DNA from: a virus
Length of the DNA: 32,207 nucleotides
Direction: 5' to 3' (one strand)
Virus record (IMG/VR): IMGVR_UViG_3300006751_000071
Location: 1 to 32,207 of that record
Under the pieces are notes generated by a model. It saw nothing but the letters and a program-made list of their open reading frames with translations, was not told where the DNA came from and did no database searches. Within the stretch, counting starts at the first letter, position 1; each line of letters begins with the position of its first letter. The translations under genes and the position numbers were made by a program. Shown piece after piece: positions 14,969 through 24,010 of this stretch.

Positions 14969-17941
14969 CTAATCATCGAATGAAGCCCCTGTCGAAGCGA
15001 TCACAAAGTCGATTGCGATATATTCGATAGCTCTTGCGGGTTTCACCATAATCTTGGCATACATGACGTTTTGATCGATTAGATCTGGCGTCGTGGTAGA
15101 CTCATCAAGAATCAACTTGTAGTCTGTGATACCAAAATCAACTTTTGTGTTGGCAAGAAGCGGCTCAATCAGAGATTTGAACCGGTTCCATGTTGCTTGG
15201 ACATTTTGTTCGAAAAGGACCTGTGTTGAAAGGATAGAGATTTGCTTCTTGAGGTAAATCACCATTCTTCTAACGTTGATCCTATCGAGTGCGCTTGAGC
15301 GCTCTTGGAGGGTTTTCTGTCCAAATACCACGATTCCACTAGATGGGAATGAGGCAATAGGGTTAATGCCGGCTTCATATAGAGTATCTCTATTCTTCGA
15401 AGTAAGCTTCTCGGTAACTCCCGTGATTGGGATACCGGCGGCGCCTTCAGAGAGTCCACCGCGATTAAATCCTGCTGGAGCAAACCAGACTTTGGATTTC
15501 TTCTCGGAACTTGCAAGAACTCCCATCATTGCGACAGTAGGCGGAATCCACAACATTTGACCAGTTTGGTCGCGTGTCTGAACCCACGGGTAGAAGGTTG
15601 CACCATAAGAGGAGTCAATTCTTCTGTCTTTAAGTGAACTAGCAGCATTTACCGGAGTAGTTCCGATTCTGTCGGTTTTGTCAGCGTAATACTGCTCTGA
15701 AGCAGGGAAGTAAACATCTGGCAAATCAATCAGCGCCAACGCGTCTCCACGAGCCTCACACATGTTAATCATGCGTTCAGTAAGAGTCTTATTGGTGAGT
15801 CCCGGTGCCGCCACAAGGTTCATGTCCAAAGTCTCTGGATCTGCGAGTGTATCAATAGCTCTTGCATATGTGTGATATGCATAACTGTTATCTTCAGTAG
15901 CTGCCGATGTCATACCTCTGTTATAGAGAGGATCTGGCTTCGTAATGTCCCAGCCATCGAATCCGCCCCAGAAGGGAGCAGTAAACTGGTTCATGCCGGC
16001 GTCAAGCAGCGCGGTGTAGGAACCAGTGCTGACAGCTCTTTCGTCGGCGCGTGAACCTGAAATATAGCGATATGCTCCATTTGTGCCCATCATAATGTTA
16101 TCTAGCGAGAAAACGTAAGACCAGTTATCAACACCAGTTGTGGAGTTGACAGCAGCCAAAGCTCCGCCGGTTCCCTGCGTTGGATCTGCTGGGAAATCAG
16201 CATAAAGTAGTCTGTGCCAGTCGTTAACACTTCTATCATAACGTGTAGAACCTGCGCTTGAACTTGGAGTTCTAACGGTTGACCATCCCCAATATGCGTC
16301 AGTGGGGTTGGAAAGTCCGCCAGCACTAGCTGAAAGACGCATGCGGTCTTTCGGGAAGTTGAGTGAAGCAGTTGCGGGGGTTAGCGCCCATCCGCCGACA
16401 GGAGCGGTAGATGATGTAGTTACTAAGATAAATGGGCTCCCTTGATCCCAGTACGTGCTCCATGGCGTGCCAGTTCCCGGTAAACCCCCAGAACCAATGA
16501 GAAACGATGTAGTCGCCTGTGGCTTGGAGGAGGTTACTGCTGTAAGTCCTGTAAAGTTTGGTGGTCCGAAGTAGCCGAATGGAAGATATAGCGAGTTGGC
16601 GCTGCCTTGTTCAACAGCCTCGTTAATCTCTACATAAACAAAGTCAGATTTGTTGTCGTATTCTCCATAAGTCTTCAGACGGCGTTCGTTTGAGTCCCAA
16701 GAAGTATACTTGGTACCAATCTTGCGGCCGATATAATCGGGAGAAGTAGGATCCAAAGTACAGTTATCAAAGCGCTCGATTACCACAACCTTGTTGTCGG
16801 TGTCGCGAACGTCTCTCAAAATAACAGAGAATGTTCCATAATCAGAAACTCTAGAGCTTGATTGGCGAACCTTAGCAATTGATACCTTTACGTTCTTGTG
16901 CAGCCATTCACCGTGTCCGCGTCCTTTGAGGCGGAATAGCTTCTGTTGGGCAGCCGGAGCGTAGTTAGCTGCGTCTCCGCTTAGATCCTGACCAATAAAC
17001 CAACCAGCAACAGCTTCGCGTGAAGCCTGCTTCATGTCTTGTGGTCCAGTTCCGGTTGAACCACTGAGTGCGATGCCTAGGATAACTCCTTGAAGGCTCG
17101 TGTCAGTGGTGAAATCTAGATCGCGCAGTTGTTGCTCAAAAGTCTCTCCAACCCAGAAGTCCTGTAATGAGGCACTTGGGTAAAATCCTCCTGCGAGGAG
17201 TTGAGGGTTAGTGTTGAGCTTTCTGCGCACAAAGTTGGCGCTGTCGTCATTAAAGTTAAACTTGAATTCTTGCCCGCCATTCAGGGTACCACTAACAACA
17301 ATATTGAACAACCCTTCCGAGTCTGTTCCTATTAAAACGCCCTGTTGTGTGATGCTGCTGCCGCGGTTGGATGGAGCGACCGCGGGATCACCCCCAAGGC
17401 TAAGAGGAGTTCCCTTAAGAGATATCGAACCCGTGTTCATATAGAAGATGGCTGCTAATACAAGATCGTTATCAGCTGCTGTCAGATCCGCAACCGTTCC
17501 CGATTGACAGACCCAGAGTCCATAAGCACCACCAACTGCTGCGGGGTTAGTGCCGAGATCTTGAGATGTTTCCCAACCTGCACCTGCGGCGCCGCCAGCA
17601 GAGCCACCGGTTGAGGTCTGTTGACCAAGCAAGCGCATGTAAGTAACTGGTGCGACAGATGGCTGCAGGAACGCCTTCGCGGCGTATGTGCCGTACATTG
17701 GCGATTGATAGTTTCCATCACGGTAAACATCGTTAGCGCCGCCGGCGCCTGGTACAGTGTCTCCGAACGCCTGAACAAACTGCGAATATGATTCGACTTT
17801 GATCGGCTGCATGGCCAGACCGCGAGACGATCGACCAATAACTACTGGTCCGATTTCTTGTGGGTTTTCTGGGCGAAAAGAATTGTCAATTTCATTGACA
17901 AAGACACCCGGCGATACAAATTTAAAACTTTTTACTGACAT
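14969..17941 (-). CDS. 18: Tail sheath protein, T4 gp18 type
   Basis: A 990-residue contractile sheath protein. The N-terminus KFVSPGVFVNEIDNS and the following GPVVIGRSSRGLAMQPIKVESYSQFVQAFG are the standard sheath opening. The C-terminal third carries the conserved core (QEQ-like TLQERSSALDRINVRRMVIYLKK, then the last beta strand region YAKIMVKPARAIEYIAIDFVI). It is larger than T4 gp18 (659), with the extra mass in the middle (about 130-600) as surface insertion domains. I start it at the ATG at 17941, after AGAGGGA, rather than 48 bases upstream, because the upstream residues are unlike sheath proteins. It should assemble around the tube and contract at infection. A candidate late promoter lies 54 nt upstream. 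Confidence 0.93.
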   Translation of the reverse strand: MSVKSFKFVSPGVFVNEIDNSFRPENPQEIGPVVIGRSSRGLAMQPIKVESYSQFVQAFGDTVPGAGGANDVYRDGNYQSPMYGTYAAKAFLQPSVAPVTYMRLLGQQTSTGGSAGGAAGAGWETSQDLGTNPAAVGGAYGLWVCQSGTVADLTAADNDLVLAAIFYMNTGSISLKGTPLSLGGDPAVAPSNRGSSITQQGVLIGTDSEGLFNIVVSGTLNGGQEFKFNFNDDSANFVRRKLNTNPQLLAGGFYPSASLQDFWVGETFEQQLRDLDFTTDTSLQGVILGIALSGSTGTGPQDMKQASREAVAGWFIGQDLSGDAANYAPAAQQKLFRLKGRGHGEWLHKNVKVSIAKVRQSSSRVSDYGTFSVILRDVRDTDNKVVVIERFDNCTLDPTSPDYIGRKIGTKYTSWDSNERRLKTYGEYDNKSDFVYVEINEAVEQGSANSLYLPFGYFGPPNFTGLTAVTSSKPQATTSFLIGSGGLPGTGTPWSTYWDQGSPFILVTTSSTAPVGGWALTPATASLNFPKDRMRLSASAGGLSNPTDAYWGWSTVRTPSSSAGSTRYDRSVNDWHRLLYADFPADPTQGTGGALAAVNSTTGVDNWSYVFSLDNIMMGTNGAYRYISGSRADERAVSTGSYTALLDAGMNQFTAPFWGGFDGWDITKPDPLYNRGMTSAATEDNSYAYHTYARAIDTLADPETLDMNLVAAPGLTNKTLTERMINMCEARGDALALIDLPDVYFPASEQYYADKTDRIGTTPVNAASSLKDRRIDSSYGATFYPWVQTRDQTGQMLWIPPTVAMMGVLASSEKKSKVWFAPAGFNRGGLSEGAAGIPITGVTEKLTSKNRDTLYEAGINPIASFPSSGIVVFGQKTLQERSSALDRINVRRMVIYLKKQISILSTQVLFEQNVQATWNRFKSLIEPLLANTKVDFGITDYKLILDESTTTPDLIDQNVMYAKIMVKPARAIEYIAIDFVIASTGASFDD

Positions 17942-17994
17942 GTTGCTTAGTCCCTCTTGTGATGCGTGCAAGATTGTATTATAGTGCAATCATA

Positions 17995-18004
17995 GATAAA
18001 TAGT
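17995..18004 (-). promoter_or_regulatory. Candidate late promoter motif ahead of the tail sheath gene
   Basis: Minus strand reads ACTATTTATC, preceded by CCCAC as in the tube and scaffold copies, ending 53 nt before the sheath ATG. A TATAAT at about 17968-17974 lies between, so a host-type -10 could also contribute. Confidence 0.45.
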
Positions 18005-18025
18005 GTGGGTATGGTCGAAAAGCTG

Positions 18026-18070
18026 AAAAAGGACCCTGAACTAAGCAGAAAAAAGCCCGCTGTGTTCAGG
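18026..18070 (-). terminator. Terminator-like hairpin overlapping the end of the gp15-like gene
   Basis: On the transcript CCTGAAC (18064-18070) pairs with GTTCAGG (18035-18041), with CAG/CTG pairing continuing inside, then a loop containing TTTTTT. The hairpin is followed by GTCC and five T (18026-18030). The stem begins within the TGA stop codon of the gp15-like gene. It separates the neck unit from the sheath unit. Confidence 0.5.
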
Positions 18071-18950
18071 AACTGTCAGAGAACCATGGTACGTCGCCTG
18101 CTGGCATCTCTCTTTCGGAAGGAAACTGATATTCTACCGTATTTTCGTCAATCCTAACGATGGGTCTATCATCATTCTTTCCCTCGCCAATAAGATAGCC
18201 TAGAACCTTGATTGTGATCTCGGTAGTAAACATCCTCATCTCTTCTGCGAGGTTTGACACGTTATTACTTTGGGCAAAGCTCTGATCGATGAACGCCTCG
18301 TATAGGTGTCCGTTTCGGCGCATCACAAAGGTGTTCGCCTGTCCGGTGCGAGCCATGAACGGGCTGACTAGCGAGTTCATCTGCTGTTGGTATTCGCTCT
18401 TAATCACTATCTTATAGTCAACATTAACATATACTGGGAGCGGTATTGACAAAGTTTGGACCACTACCTTCTTGTTCTTTCTCGGATAATATGGTTGTCT
18501 CTTTACTTCTAAGTTTGTGCGAGTATTGCCTACGGTGGCAAAGTTGCGAGTCTTGTCAGGAACTATTCTTTTCGCTAATACAAATCTACCAGCGCGCCCA
18601 TTCTTATCTTTCGAATAGTAGTTTGCTTGGAACACCCCACGCTTCGCAGGATCTTTGGTAATACCAGTCCTTTCAACACTTATAATTGGGAGTTTAAGAG
18701 CACCTCCATCATCTCGGAGTTCTTTCTTGTGCTTTATTTGATATGATCGCTCTGGCACCTGCCATATAACAGGTACTTGAGTGAATCCTTCGTTAGTGTG
18801 GGTTTGTAGGTCTAGGTCCTTCTTAAGCCACGATACAAGGGAGAAGTCAATATTCTCGATTGTAGAAGCCAACATACCCACTTCTTTAAGTGTGAGTTGC
18901 CCGTCCTCTCCCTCTGGGAGCATTGCAAAGTCAAAGTTATCAGGTAGCAT
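18066..18950 (-). CDS. 15: Tail terminator / sheath stabiliser, T4 gp15-like neck protein
   Basis: A 294-residue protein. The order of a VPVIWQVPERSYQIK strand, a LPIISVERTG strand, a basic KRQPYYPRKN stretch and then a TLSIPLPVYVNVDYKIVIKSEYQQQMNSLVSPF segment matches the T4 gp15 plan, where gp15 hexamers cap the finished tail and join it to the neck. The start is placed at the ATG at 18950, 8 bases after AAGGGG, and not at 18995: the longer form would overlap the previous gene by 56 bases and adds residues unlike the family. With this start it overlaps the gp14-like gene by 11 bases. Confidence 0.75.
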   Translation of the reverse strand: MLPDNFDFAMLPEGEDGQLTLKEVGMLASTIENIDFSLVSWLKKDLDLQTHTNEGFTQVPVIWQVPERSYQIKHKKELRDDGGALKLPIISVERTGITKDPAKRGVFQANYYSKDKNGRAGRFVLAKRIVPDKTRNFATVGNTRTNLEVKRQPYYPRKNKKVVVQTLSIPLPVYVNVDYKIVIKSEYQQQMNSLVSPFMARTGQANTFVMRRNGHLYEAFIDQSFAQSNNVSNLAEEMRMFTTEITIKVLGYLIGEGKNDDRPIVRIDENTVEYQFPSEREMPAGDVPWFSDSS

Positions 18951-19431
18951 CGAAAAGCCCCTTTCTTGCGCGCTTGCAAACTGCATGCACTTCAAATGTT
19001 TGGTCGACCTGTCCGAACAGCTTCTTGGGCTCAGATAACTTAACTATTTCATAATAGAAGTCACCGTACAGTACAAAATCGCCCTCGCGAACGAACAAGT
19101 TTTGATCTTCAGTCAGTCGGCGCTTATGAAAATGCACATTAATCTCCCACGACATGTCGATTCCCGCATTCTCCAAATAGCTTGTTTCGAACTGCGTGAA
19201 ATCAACCAGCGCATATACTCGGACTGGTGGGAGGTAGGTTTTCTCTATTGCTTCCCCATATAACTCATGGAAGTCCGTCGTTTCGAGATCAATCGGATAA
19301 TAAAGGATCTGTTGCCCAATGACCTTTTCAATTAGCTCGTCATTTACCTGCTTGACAAGATTTCGCTCTTTCTCTCCCAAAAACAAGGGAGCAGGCGGAG
19401 CAGGTGGTCTTTTCCATTCGTTATCTGACAT
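18940..19431 (-). CDS. 14: Neck protein, T4 gp14-like head-tail connector
   Basis: A 163-residue protein with a proline-rich N-terminus (PPAPPAPLFLGEKERNLV), the strongly conserved segment IGQQILYYPIDLETTDFHELYGEAIEKTYLPPVRVYALV (38-76), a central HFHKRRLTEDQNLFVREGDFV (about 100-120) and a final beta strand block with a KRARKGLFDAT end. I recall this pattern from neck proteins next to gp13 in marine and far-T4 phages. It is shorter than T4 gp14 (256). Four bases separate it from the gp13-like gene. It would help join the filled head to the tail. Confidence 0.7.
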   Translation of the reverse strand: MSDNEWKRPPAPPAPLFLGEKERNLVKQVNDELIEKVIGQQILYYPIDLETTDFHELYGEAIEKTYLPPVRVYALVDFTQFETSYLENAGIDMSWEINVHFHKRRLTEDQNLFVREGDFVLYGDFYYEIVKLSEPKKLFGQVDQTFEVHAVCKRARKGLFDAT

Positions 19432-19435
19432 TTAT

Positions 19436-20728
19436 CTAACCCACCATGATTGGAAGCGGCGAATATTTTAGCGTTTCAGCTGTTGCTACTGCTTTTTCTT
19501 GATCATCCTTTGCTAATTGGACATATTCCATCTCTTTGAGTAGCTCTCGGAGCTTGTCTCTTAACGAGTCTTGTTCAGCTTTAGCTTGTGAAAGTAGATC
19601 CGAGTGATTTAACGTAACTGATTCACCCGGAATTGGAATTGTGGTGAACTTTCCTCGGATTTGTCCCAGCATCTCTTTGCAGAGTGCTAACGAATACTTG
19701 CGAATCCATTGTTTACCAATGGCGTTGATGTTTTCGTAAGGAATGTTGCCGAACGGGGCTGTATTAATGTTGTTGATGCCGTCGACGCTGCCAGATGGTC
19801 CCGCTCTGCCTTCCCATGCGTTGTCTTCTACATAAAACTGAACCCAGATACGGCTCATTTCGCCAAGACCCCAATAACTAGGCATTGGAAACAGGCGCAA
19901 TCTACCATCGATTAACTCATATGAGTAGTTTGATGTTCTTGTCCTTAATGAATCTTCATACATGATGGCTTGCATCTTGTTTTGCCATGTAGGAATAATC
20001 TCGAAAGTAGAGTCATCAGAGAACTGTCCATACGTCGACATATTGCCTACGACACCAACTCCTCCGTAGTATCCATAGAAGCGCCACATTGCACGAGGCG
20101 AACGGAAGAACACCTTGGTAACGTTAATGCGCTTATTGTTGACTTTTCCGGCATAATCGACCGCAATACCGCCATCATCCACACCAGAGTCGGATGCGTC
20201 CATGATGATTTGCCGAATGTCGTAATCCTGCTTCCCTGTGGCTGGTGCAAACGATGCTGAGTAGTATCTGACGTCTCCGCCCATACCAGCATACGATGTA
20301 AGTCCGTCTGCGATGTTTCTCGCTGACTGAAACTTGAATTTTGGGTATTTGAGTGCCACATGTGTGCCGCTTAAGCTCGAAGATAGCGGACTGGCAATCA
20401 TGTCGCCCAAGTGGTTAAATGTACCGGTAGTGTTGCCCAGCATTGTGCCGAGGGCATTTTTACCTTGATGGAGGTTAATGATATATGAGTATTCTAATAC
20501 TGCTTCTTCGTAAGCTGCGTATACGTTTGACGGGGTTAACTCAATGTCAACAACATCGCCGCCAAGCTTCTTATATACATAGGCTACCTGAGCAACCGCT
20601 CCTGTAATGAACTCGGCTGAGCCAGTATAAGCTCCAAAGGGAAGTGATGTCGCGACTTTGATCGCACTTCCGGTCGATGTAAGTACGATGGCGCTAGTTG
20701 TCGATAGTGGTTGAAGATCAGTTGGCAT
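19436..20728 (-). CDS. 13: Neck protein, T4 gp13-like
   Basis: A 430-residue protein with a helical segment ELTPSNVYAAYEEAVLEYSYIIN (62-84) like the head-tail adaptor helices of neck proteins, a long beta-rich middle, the segment KVFFRSPRAMWRFYGYYGG (about 203-221), and a C-terminal helical half (IRKYSLALCKEMLGQIRGKF, then a coiled region with LLKEMEYVQLAKDDQEKA). It sits between major capsid and gp14-like genes, the position of gp13 in the T4 order, and is longer than T4 gp13 (309). Start ATG 20728 follows CAGGAG. It heads a three-gene neck unit with its own promoter motif and a strong terminator behind it. Confidence 0.75.
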   Translation of the reverse strand: MPTDLQPLSTTSAIVLTSTGSAIKVATSLPFGAYTGSAEFITGAVAQVAYVYKKLGGDVVDIELTPSNVYAAYEEAVLEYSYIINLHQGKNALGTMLGNTTGTFNHLGDMIASPLSSSLSGTHVALKYPKFKFQSARNIADGLTSYAGMGGDVRYYSASFAPATGKQDYDIRQIIMDASDSGVDDGGIAVDYAGKVNNKRINVTKVFFRSPRAMWRFYGYYGGVGVVGNMSTYGQFSDDSTFEIIPTWQNKMQAIMYEDSLRTRTSNYSYELIDGRLRLFPMPSYWGLGEMSRIWVQFYVEDNAWEGRAGPSGSVDGINNINTAPFGNIPYENINAIGKQWIRKYSLALCKEMLGQIRGKFTTIPIPGESVTLNHSDLLSQAKAEQDSLRDKLRELLKEMEYVQLAKDDQEKAVATAETLKYSPLPIMVG

Positions 20729-20747
20729 ATATAGAAACTCCTGCTGT

Positions 20748-20757
20748 AGTAAGTAGT
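20748..20757 (-). promoter_or_regulatory. Candidate late promoter motif ahead of the neck genes
   Basis: Minus strand reads ACTACTTACT, ending 19 nt before the gp13-like ATG. It differs from the ACTATTTAT form at C for T, and shares this variant with the copy ahead of the 24.6 kb gene. It is downstream of the strong terminator that closes the capsid unit, so a new start is needed here. Confidence 0.45.
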
Positions 20758-20853
20758 CTTTTATGTCTAAAGGATCCTGCCCGGGTTTGGAAAAACGAAA
20801 ATCTCAAAAAATTGGGGGCCATATTTTTTAGGATATTGGCATTTTCATAAAAG

Positions 20854-20893
20854 AAAACCCCCGCCAAATAACTGAATACTTGGCGGGGGTTTT
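20854..20893 (-). terminator. Strong, bidirectional intrinsic terminator after the major capsid gene
   Basis: A perfect 14-bp inverted repeat (AAAACCCCCGCCAA at 20854-20867; TTGGCGGGGGTTTT at 20880-20893) with a 12-nt loop. On the transcript it is followed by TTTTCTTTT, a classic intrinsic terminator 22 bases after the gp23-like stop codon. The A/T flanks make it work in both directions. Confidence 0.9.
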
Positions 20894-20915
20894 AAATTTA
20901 GCTACTGATTATTTA

Positions 20916-22733
20916 TCAGGCGCCGCTCAGTCCGAGAAGTCCGCGGACGATAACGAGTCCATAGAGGTCCGGACGAACCATCTTCTTGGCATAACGAGTC
21001 ATCACGCCCTTGCGAGGCACGAAGTCTTCTGGTCCAAAGATGGTAGGAGTGGTTTGCAGTGGCACATAAGGTGCGTATACATATCCAGATTCAAGGAAAC
21101 TGGAACCACGACGACCGACGAGAATCACGTTTCGGAGGAAGTATGGGTCAACGATGACGTCAAACTTCTTGGAAAGTGATCCAACCTTAACAGCACCAAC
21201 GGAACCCTTATCGTCATCTGCAGTAACAGATGCGCGGAATCCGGCGGTGAACTCAAGGATGTTGGCAACCTCTGGAGAACAAACGATGAAGTTTGCGCCG
21301 CCACGAAGAGTCTTGCGATGGATTTGAGCAGAAACATCATTGATTGTCTCAATGAGGGTTTCATACCATTCGCTGACAGTACCAGTGAAGTCGGGAGCCT
21401 TTGCAGACGCACCAATCTCGGCACCAGTTTCGCGGTTGAGGAACATACCGGGGGAACGAGCCCAGTAGTATGTTGCAGCCGTTGCACCATTTACAAGGTC
21501 AGCGAGGATCTCACGGTCGATCTCAAGAGCAATCTGCTCAGAAAGAATCGAAGTAAGTTCTACCTCTGCATCCAAGTTGTGGTAAGCGTTGAGGTCTTGA
21601 CCCAATTCGGGTGTCCACTTCGCTTTCAACTTCTTGGTCATCGCTGTGATAGCGATACTGTCGACCTTGATGTCGATTTCTGGGATTGAAGGTTCATTTT
21701 CAAGACCCCATTCAGTTTGACCAACAATCGAGCCCATTGCTCCACCATTCGTGAGATCATCGTCCATGGCCCAAGAAACAGTGTTCTTGGAGGACGTAAG
21801 TCCGAAACGAACCGCGTTCGCGAGGGCGCCCGGGGAACTGTCATCGTAACCATCAACACCAGTACCAACCCAGAATGTGAGAAGGCGTGTACCCGCCGTA
21901 GCCGGATCAGCGTTACCACTAATACGTGTAAGACGACGAATCAAACGTGCTCGGCCGGCGTCTTGACCATTGACAATCACAGAGTTACCTAGAGAGGACG
22001 AGACACTAAACGACTCTGGTCCTTGGAAGTTAGCCTGATCAAGTCCACTACAAAGAATACTAACACAAGCAACGGTAGTACCCGTGCTGCCGGAAACGAA
22101 ATCGGCGTCATAGCGCGCCGCCTTGTCAATGCCTGAAGCGCCGGTCAAGTGTCCGAACTGTCCCCAAGCAACCTCTGTGGGAGTCAATGTAATGTCGTCT
22201 GCTGCAGCAGATCCAGTTGGAGACGAATAACCATTATTAAGGTTATATGCACCACCTGCGATACCAACACCAGAACCATCAAGGTCCACACCGTCTTTGA
22301 GTTCAGAACCTACCACGTTTCCGCCGTAGAGCGAACCAGACCATTTGTAGCCTAGACGAGAATATTGGTCATCAACACCTGCGCCATTATCACGACTTAC
22401 TGTGAAGTCAAGGAAGAAGATGAGACCACTTGGTAGACTCATCGGTTGAACGCTAACAAGATCGTTAGCAATCAGTCCCGCGAATACACGACGAACGATT
22501 GGGAATGCGACAGCTGCAAAGCCTTCAACATCACCACCCGCCATTGTAGAACTCTCACGGAGAAGCTCTTTTGCTTGGTTCTCAAGCAAACGTGCCATAG
22601 TTTGTCGGGTGCGACTAGAATCCAGTCCTTCGAGTAGACCTGTCCGCTCCCATTTAGTTAACAATGCATGCCCTTCAGCACGCATATCACGATTGACAAC
22701 ACCTTCGGTCAATCTATCAATAATACCAGCCAT
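20916..22733 (-). CDS. 23: Major capsid protein, T4 gp23 type
   Basis: A 605-residue protein with the gp23 opening plan: LLENQAKELLRE, then a Gly-rich linker and the conserved VRRVFAGLIANDLVSVQPMSLPSGLIFFLDF (80-110). The C-terminal half keeps the capsid core (EVELTSILSEQIALEIDREILADLVNGA, then the SPEVANILEFTAGF and RDLYG-type end). By comparison with T4, where gp21 cuts gp23 after FLTE65, I predict cleavage after LRE60, ahead of the SSTMAGGD segment. Start ATG 22733 follows a perfect AGGAGG. It lies 33 bases after the scaffold gene, as in T4, and its transcript ends at a strong terminator. It is longer than T4 gp23 (521) with glycine/serine-rich loops in the insertion region. Confidence 0.93.
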   Translation of the reverse strand: MAGIIDRLTEGVVNRDMRAEGHALLTKWERTGLLEGLDSSRTRQTMARLLENQAKELLRESSTMAGGDVEGFAAVAFPIVRRVFAGLIANDLVSVQPMSLPSGLIFFLDFTVSRDNGAGVDDQYSRLGYKWSGSLYGGNVVGSELKDGVDLDGSGVGIAGGAYNLNNGYSSPTGSAAADDITLTPTEVAWGQFGHLTGASGIDKAARYDADFVSGSTGTTVACVSILCSGLDQANFQGPESFSVSSSLGNSVIVNGQDAGRARLIRRLTRISGNADPATAGTRLLTFWVGTGVDGYDDSSPGALANAVRFGLTSSKNTVSWAMDDDLTNGGAMGSIVGQTEWGLENEPSIPEIDIKVDSIAITAMTKKLKAKWTPELGQDLNAYHNLDAEVELTSILSEQIALEIDREILADLVNGATAATYYWARSPGMFLNRETGAEIGASAKAPDFTGTVSEWYETLIETINDVSAQIHRKTLRGGANFIVCSPEVANILEFTAGFRASVTADDDKGSVGAVKVGSLSKKFDVIVDPYFLRNVILVGRRGSSFLESGYVYAPYVPLQTTPTIFGPEDFVPRKGVMTRYAKKMVRPDLYGLVIVRGLLGLSGA

Positions 22734-22766
22734 TTTTTAAATACCTCCTGTTTATTGTATTTGTAT

Positions 22767-23930
22767 CTATTTGATACCTGCTAGTCTTTTCATCCTATCC
22801 GAGATTGGATCGGATGATGTGCTTTCCTTGCGGGAAGCACGCATAACAGAAGTTCGATGGCGACCAATTGCTTCGCTAAGTGATTTTGGCTCTCTCTTAG
22901 GAGAACTCTCCACTGTAGTTTCGAGCGTTTGATGAATCATCTTCGCCTCTGTTACAGAACCAGCTCTCGAAATAGCGTCAGCAATCTTAGTTTTTTGCCG
23001 CTCATTTAGGGAGGTATTTCTCAAAACACGGTTCGTGTAAAGCAAGCGAGCGTTAGAAAGGTTCACATGTTGTGTTGCTTCCTTCAACTCTGTTACTGCT
23101 TGCTTGTGTTGTTTAAGGGACTCTTTCAGTTGGTTATTTTCGAAAACCAACTCTTCTTGAGCCTTCTTTAAAGTTTCTAGTTCATCTTGCATATCAGTGC
23201 TGCGGCGGCGCGCGAGAGCTTTTTCCATCTCCCACTTCATGCTCTCTGAGGAGCGTCCAGCCCAGCCCGATAAGGATGCGTCCATATCTACTGTAAGTTC
23301 TTCGACGATAGAGTCAATGATATCATCGGACATTTCAAAAGATTCGTCGACAGGACCTTCGCCGCCATCATCCGTAGCTTGAAATTGCTCAGTCTCGGCA
23401 TCTTTCTCTCCTGCACTCTCTTCGCCGGCGGTTTCGCCAGTTATGTCATCAGCTTCCTCTTCAATAACTTCGTCGTCAGTGGAGAGCAGTTCTGCTAAAT
23501 CTTCTTCTGTAATGTTAATCTCTTGTTCGCCCTGAAGCTGTTGTACTGCTTCTTGAAGAGCATCTAAGTTAATCTCTACTTCAACTGGTTCGCCAGTGTT
23601 AGGCAGTCCGGAGAGGTTCTCGCCGTCAAGCTCGCTAAAATCATCAGTTGCAGCAAGAGGGATATCCTCAGCCACGACTTCACCGTCGCCAGTTGGGACA
23701 ACTTCCTCAACGCCAGCCGGTGGTGCGGGCTCTTCTAAGTCCAGCCCACCAAGATCAGCTTCTCCACCCAGACCTAGATCCAAATCGGGCTCCTCTTGCT
23801 CTAAGAGCGCGGCCATGGCAGTTCTTACTTCGTCTGAATACTTGTCAATAACTGCAGTTTCTGCGTTTTTTAATGCTGCCTCGCGTAATGCCTTTGCGTC
23901 AACAATTGCATCTCTCAATAAATCGGACAT
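22767..23930 (-). CDS. 22: Prohead scaffold protein, T4 gp22 type
   Basis: A 387-residue, very acidic scaffold. The N-terminal half is Glu/Asp-rich and low-complexity, with LLE (about 42-44) and other L-x-E sites suited to gp21 cleavage. A coiled coil follows (about 250-300) and then the conserved gp22 end NARLLYTNRVLRNTSLNERQKTKIADAI (about 314-341). Such scaffolds form the prohead core and are degraded by the protease before DNA packaging. I choose the ATG at 23930, seven bases after AGGAG, over the TTG one codon upstream. It directly precedes the capsid gene. Confidence 0.88.
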   Translation of the reverse strand: MSDLLRDAIVDAKALREAALKNAETAVIDKYSDEVRTAMAALLEQEEPDLDLGLGGEADLGGLDLEEPAPPAGVEEVVPTGDGEVVAEDIPLAATDDFSELDGENLSGLPNTGEPVEVEINLDALQEAVQQLQGEQEINITEEDLAELLSTDDEVIEEEADDITGETAGEESAGEKDAETEQFQATDDGGEGPVDESFEMSDDIIDSIVEELTVDMDASLSGWAGRSSESMKWEMEKALARRRSTDMQDELETLKKAQEELVFENNQLKESLKQHKQAVTELKEATQHVNLSNARLLYTNRVLRNTSLNERQKTKIADAISRAGSVTEAKMIHQTLETTVESSPKREPKSLSEAIGRHRTSVMRASRKESTSSDPISDRMKRLAGIK

Positions 23931-23965
23931 CAATATACTCCTGAAATGAAATGGTACTATTTCAC

Positions 23966-23975
23966 AATAAATAGT
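23966..23975 (-). promoter_or_regulatory. Candidate late promoter motif ahead of the scaffold/capsid unit
   Basis: Minus strand reads ACTATTTATT, ending 35 nt before the scaffold ATG and preceded by CCCCACAAC, nearly the same as in the tube copy. It drives, by inference, the most heavily needed unit (scaffold plus capsid). A GGGG/CCCC hairpin at 23981-23996 precedes it and, with TTTTT after it on the + strand only, is not a good terminator for these genes. Confidence 0.5.
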
Positions 23976-24010
23976 GTTGTGGGGATCAAAAACCCCTTTT
24001 TATATATAGA

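Noticed and set aside
17942-17989. Longer sheath start at 17989
   Set aside because: The extra 16 residues are unlike sheath proteins, while the ATG at 17941 has a good AGAGGGA site and is followed by the standard opening.
18951-18995. Longer gp15-like start at 18995
   Set aside because: It would overlap the gp14-like gene by 56 bases; the ATG at 18950 has AAGGGG at proper spacing.
23981-23996. GGGG/CCCC hairpin with TTTTT as an intrinsic terminator
   Set aside because: The T run follows only on the + strand, while the transcript reads the other way; the stem is just 4 bp.
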